Positions 61,801 to 64,000 of a stretch of DNA of 64,000 nucleotides are shown here, one piece after another. The notes beneath the pieces are model-generated. The model did no database searches, was not told where the DNA came from, and saw nothing but the letters and a program-made list of their open reading frames with translations. How positions within the stretch are numbered: the stretch's first letter is position 1; each line of letters opens with the position of its first letter. Source of the DNA: Prosapia bicincta (taxonomy: Eukaryota > Arthropoda > Insecta > Hemiptera > Cercopidae); assembly GCA_036971475.1 (NCBI GenBank), contig JBAIZL010000001.1:112183850-112247849 (forward strand), written 5' to 3'. The position numbers and the translations under genes were made by a program.

Positions 61801-62220
61801 TTATTTTGCTGCCCTACCATTACAAACACTGAATATAGCATCAAATTTAGATTTTACTTGTATTTGTTCATTTATCAACTTATTATTAGTATTATATTTA
61901 TATTTTTCTAAAGCTTCATAAATATTCATTCTCAGGCCTTTGTTAATTTCTTTTACAAGTATCATATTATCTATATTAGGAAATATGTGATCATTATTAA
62001 TACAATGACTAGCAAAATGTGATTTATAAATTTCTGGCTTTTTATATGCATTAAAATGTTCTTTATATCTATCTTTAGGTTTTTTCTTAGTTTACTTACA
62101 TACGTACTCATGATAAGTTTCATTATTTGAGATTTGGTAAGTTTGTTTCTTAATTTTAATTTGATTGGATTTGTGTAATTTAAAACTATAAATCTAATTT
62201 ATTCCTGTTTTGGTAGTCAT
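61801..62220 (-). pseudogene. GIY-YIG endonuclease C-terminal domain of a Penelope-like element
   Basis: The minus-strand frame ending at TAA 61801-61803 reads RYKEHFNAYKKPEIYKSHFA (about 62073-62014), then SHCINNDHIFPNIDNM, INKGLRMNIYEALEKYKY and INEQIQVKS. The R-x3-H, S-H-x5-H and N-x-x-E-x-x-x-x-x-K pattern is the usual second half of the GIY-YIG nuclease domain of PLE proteins. Upstream, after an in-frame TAA at 62092-62094, YVCK stands where YIG-K/Q is expected, and TKTGIN with a further stop stands near the GIY strand. The domain is therefore broken in its catalytic half. The polymerase part of the protein is missing. Confidence 0.8.
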
Positions 62221-62439
62221 TGTACGTAATCTATAGTGGTGGGGTTTTTTCATGTTTTTTATACAATTAAATATGTAACAGTTTGTAATGGTTTTGTTAA
62301 TAATGAATAAAACAAACTTTTTTTTCTGACGTTACCTATTTTATTGGTATATGTATGTTTCATGATTATGGTAATTTCATTGTGCTGTGATTATTTGTGA
62401 ATTGTGTTATTATTGTTGTGATTTTTGATTGTGAACTTA

Positions 62440-62515
62440 TGTGTTGTAGCCCTGAAGGCGTTAGCGTACTCGTTATTCAAACGTTGCTTCTGTAAATAAA
62501 TTGTTATACCTGACT
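62440..62515 (+). other. Possible terminal hairpin of a second retroelement
   Basis: CCCTGAAGGCGTTAGCG followed by ATTCAAACGTTGCTTCTG and TAAATAAA resembles the CCTGAAGATGC...GCGAAACGTTG ends seen in Penelope-like and related retroelements of arthropods. The expected stem is not complementary here, so it is decayed or coincidental. Confidence 0.25.
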
Positions 62516-64000
62516 CACAAGTCAACCGTTTTTATTTAATTATTAACTATATCTAATATTATTTGGTATTTTAAAATATTTTCAAATCATATATAAGGTG
62601 TAATTTGATTATTGCCTCTATCAAATAAATTTGTATGGTTATAAAATTGTTTTACAATGTTTTAATCCTATGTAATTTTTTTTAAATATTTTTTAAAATT
62701 AAATTAATTGTAGTTTTAGATACGTTATGATTCTTTATACTTTAGAACCTATGTTTTAGAAACTATACAGCCTTTATAAAAAATAGCAAATTTTACAGTA
62801 TTCTTTTTGTCCCTTGGATTAGACAGGGTACGAATTAAATTTCCACGAAAACATTAAGAATTATAATTCAGAAACTGTATTCAGAGGTATATCTTCACAG
62901 ATGTATACATTTTATATAAACAGTTTTCAGTGGACAGACTTTTACATTTAACATATCAACAGTTAATAATGTATAGTTCCCGCAAACTACATACACACCC
63001 AAACTCCTATTTATTTGAGTAAATATTGAGAAAAGATTTATCGTTTCGTTTCTGAAAACAGTACATTCCCATTTAATTCGGTTTTAGTTTCACTCTATTT
63101 AAACGCATTGTTTTATGCCATCACAACACATATCTCCAAACTGTAAACATACTTATATAAAACTAGAAAAATCTCTATTATTGTTATTTTATTACGTTCT
63201 GTATCATTATAATTAAAACCCATTAGTCCTTGTACGCCATTTTACTGATAATAAATTTTAACATAACGTTTATAAGGACTTATTTTAAATGTGCAAATTT
63301 ATGATAATACAATTTTTAACAATAAAATAAACAAGATCACTTTAAAACAAAATATTAAAATATAATATTTATAATGTTTATCTGTATACATATTACTATT
63401 CACAGGAGTAGGCCAGCTGTTCTCTACCAGACTACATTTTCTTTTCGAAAGCAATAGCAAGTGTTTATAACATATTCCTTGTATAAACTCTAAGGGCTTA
63501 TCTCGGCATTGCAGCTGCAATCCACTTTAGATCCGTTTCCCCTCTGGCACGGTCGCACGATCGTTCTATTCCCAAGAGCCTCAATAAACAGTTCCTAATG
63601 CCCTATATGAAACTTTATAGTTACGGCTTTATACGAGCTCGTATATATCATATTTTCTTTCATAAGCTGTTTAGAAGGGGAAATAAATGACCAATATATT
63701 TATACATCTATGACATATGTATAACTAATCACATATATTTTGTCATGTAAAATATCACTTATTTTGAACATTGATAGAAGCACAGTAGCAATGGTATCTA
63801 TAATGTACATTGTCTTTCAATGAATAGAAAATATATTATGTTCTCAAAAAAACCTTTATACTTCCTAATAATGGTTTTTACTATAACACTTGAAATATAT
63901 TATTTCAGAGCACCTCCTAACTTTATCTATCCCAATGTTTATGTTTAGTAACTTCTGTGCCAAAAACATTATACATTTTTACCATACTATACCGTATTTT
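62516..64000. other. Anonymous AT-rich sequence to the window edge
   Basis: No gene supported. The minus frame at 63299-63520 begins with a less AT-biased stretch (63400-63590) but has no recognisable motif. Confidence 0.5.

Larger units (their letters stand above)
61597..62220 (-). mobile_element. 5'-truncated Penelope-like element (3' end)
   Basis: Minus orientation: remnant endonuclease frame (61801-62220), a spacer, then the terminal repeat (61735 down to 61597) ending in the GCGATAT/TA tract. The same terminal repeat forms the palindromes at 54.7-55.3 kb. Reverse transcriptase sequence was not found further upstream, so the copy is truncated. Confidence 0.75.

Noticed and set aside
62221..62530. 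Upstream continuation of the PLE protein into the reverse transcriptase
   Set aside because: The minus-strand translation shows a few words loosely like the pre-endonuclease linker but no RT motif; not supportable.

Overview
This window is AT-rich, repeat-dense animal DNA, most probably from an insect. Hemipteran is a guess from the kind of retroelement debris, not a demonstrated fact. No intact protein-coding host gene can be supported. There is no bacterial organisation, and no tRNA, rRNA or CRISPR array was seen. What can be read is mobile-element wreckage, satellite DNA, long (TA)n, (CA)n, (GA)n and (GATA)n tracts, and a few decayed or exon-like open frames of unknown identity.

Layout. 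Positions 1-678 hold the 5' end of a Ty3/gypsy-like LTR retrotransposon on the minus strand: a gag-like coiled-coil frame running off the window edge and a primer-binding-site-like motif, with LTR-like sequence following from 679. Positions 2417-3439 are a minisatellite with a 15-bp period. From 3.4 to 22 kb the DNA is mostly anonymous, with three exon-like frames of unknown origin (about 4.9, 11.2 and 13.2 kb) and a 96-bp insertion with a 17-bp target duplication (18.74-18.87 kb). Positions 22057-23216 are a non-autonomous piggyBac-like element. Positions 27632-28465 are the endonuclease/linker part of an R1/LOA/Jockey-type LINE on the minus strand, cut off by a (CA)n tract. Positions 35947-36619 are a LINE RNase H domain plus C-terminal zinc knuckle, with all frames broken. 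Positions 36.8-41.6 kb are anonymous, with a CpG-richer possible promoter near 39 kb. Positions 41823-45026 are a 132-bp satellite, 24 copies, in which each unit consists of five diverged 26-27 bp sub-units.

Positions 54.6-62.2 kb form a cluster of Penelope-like element (PLE) fragments embedded in (TA)n tracts. A decayed GIY-YIG endonuclease C-terminus lies at 61801-62220 (minus), followed by a terminal repeat. The same terminal sequence forms a near-perfect inverted repeat at 54748-54960 and a decayed one at 55153-55289. An unrelated 144-bp-arm foldback lies at 57962-58290, and a LINE tail at 58460-58732.

Main result. The PLE terminal repeat contains a hammerhead-ribozyme-like arrangement: CTGATGA, a 5-bp stem, GAA, a short self-complementary stem, then a T before a strand that pairs with the bases preceding CTGATGA. 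It is best preserved on the minus strand at 54796-54840. Four foldback structures in the window are all bounded by (TA)n, which suggests that (TA)n tracts are the preferred landing or formation site of palindromic retroelement copies in this genome.
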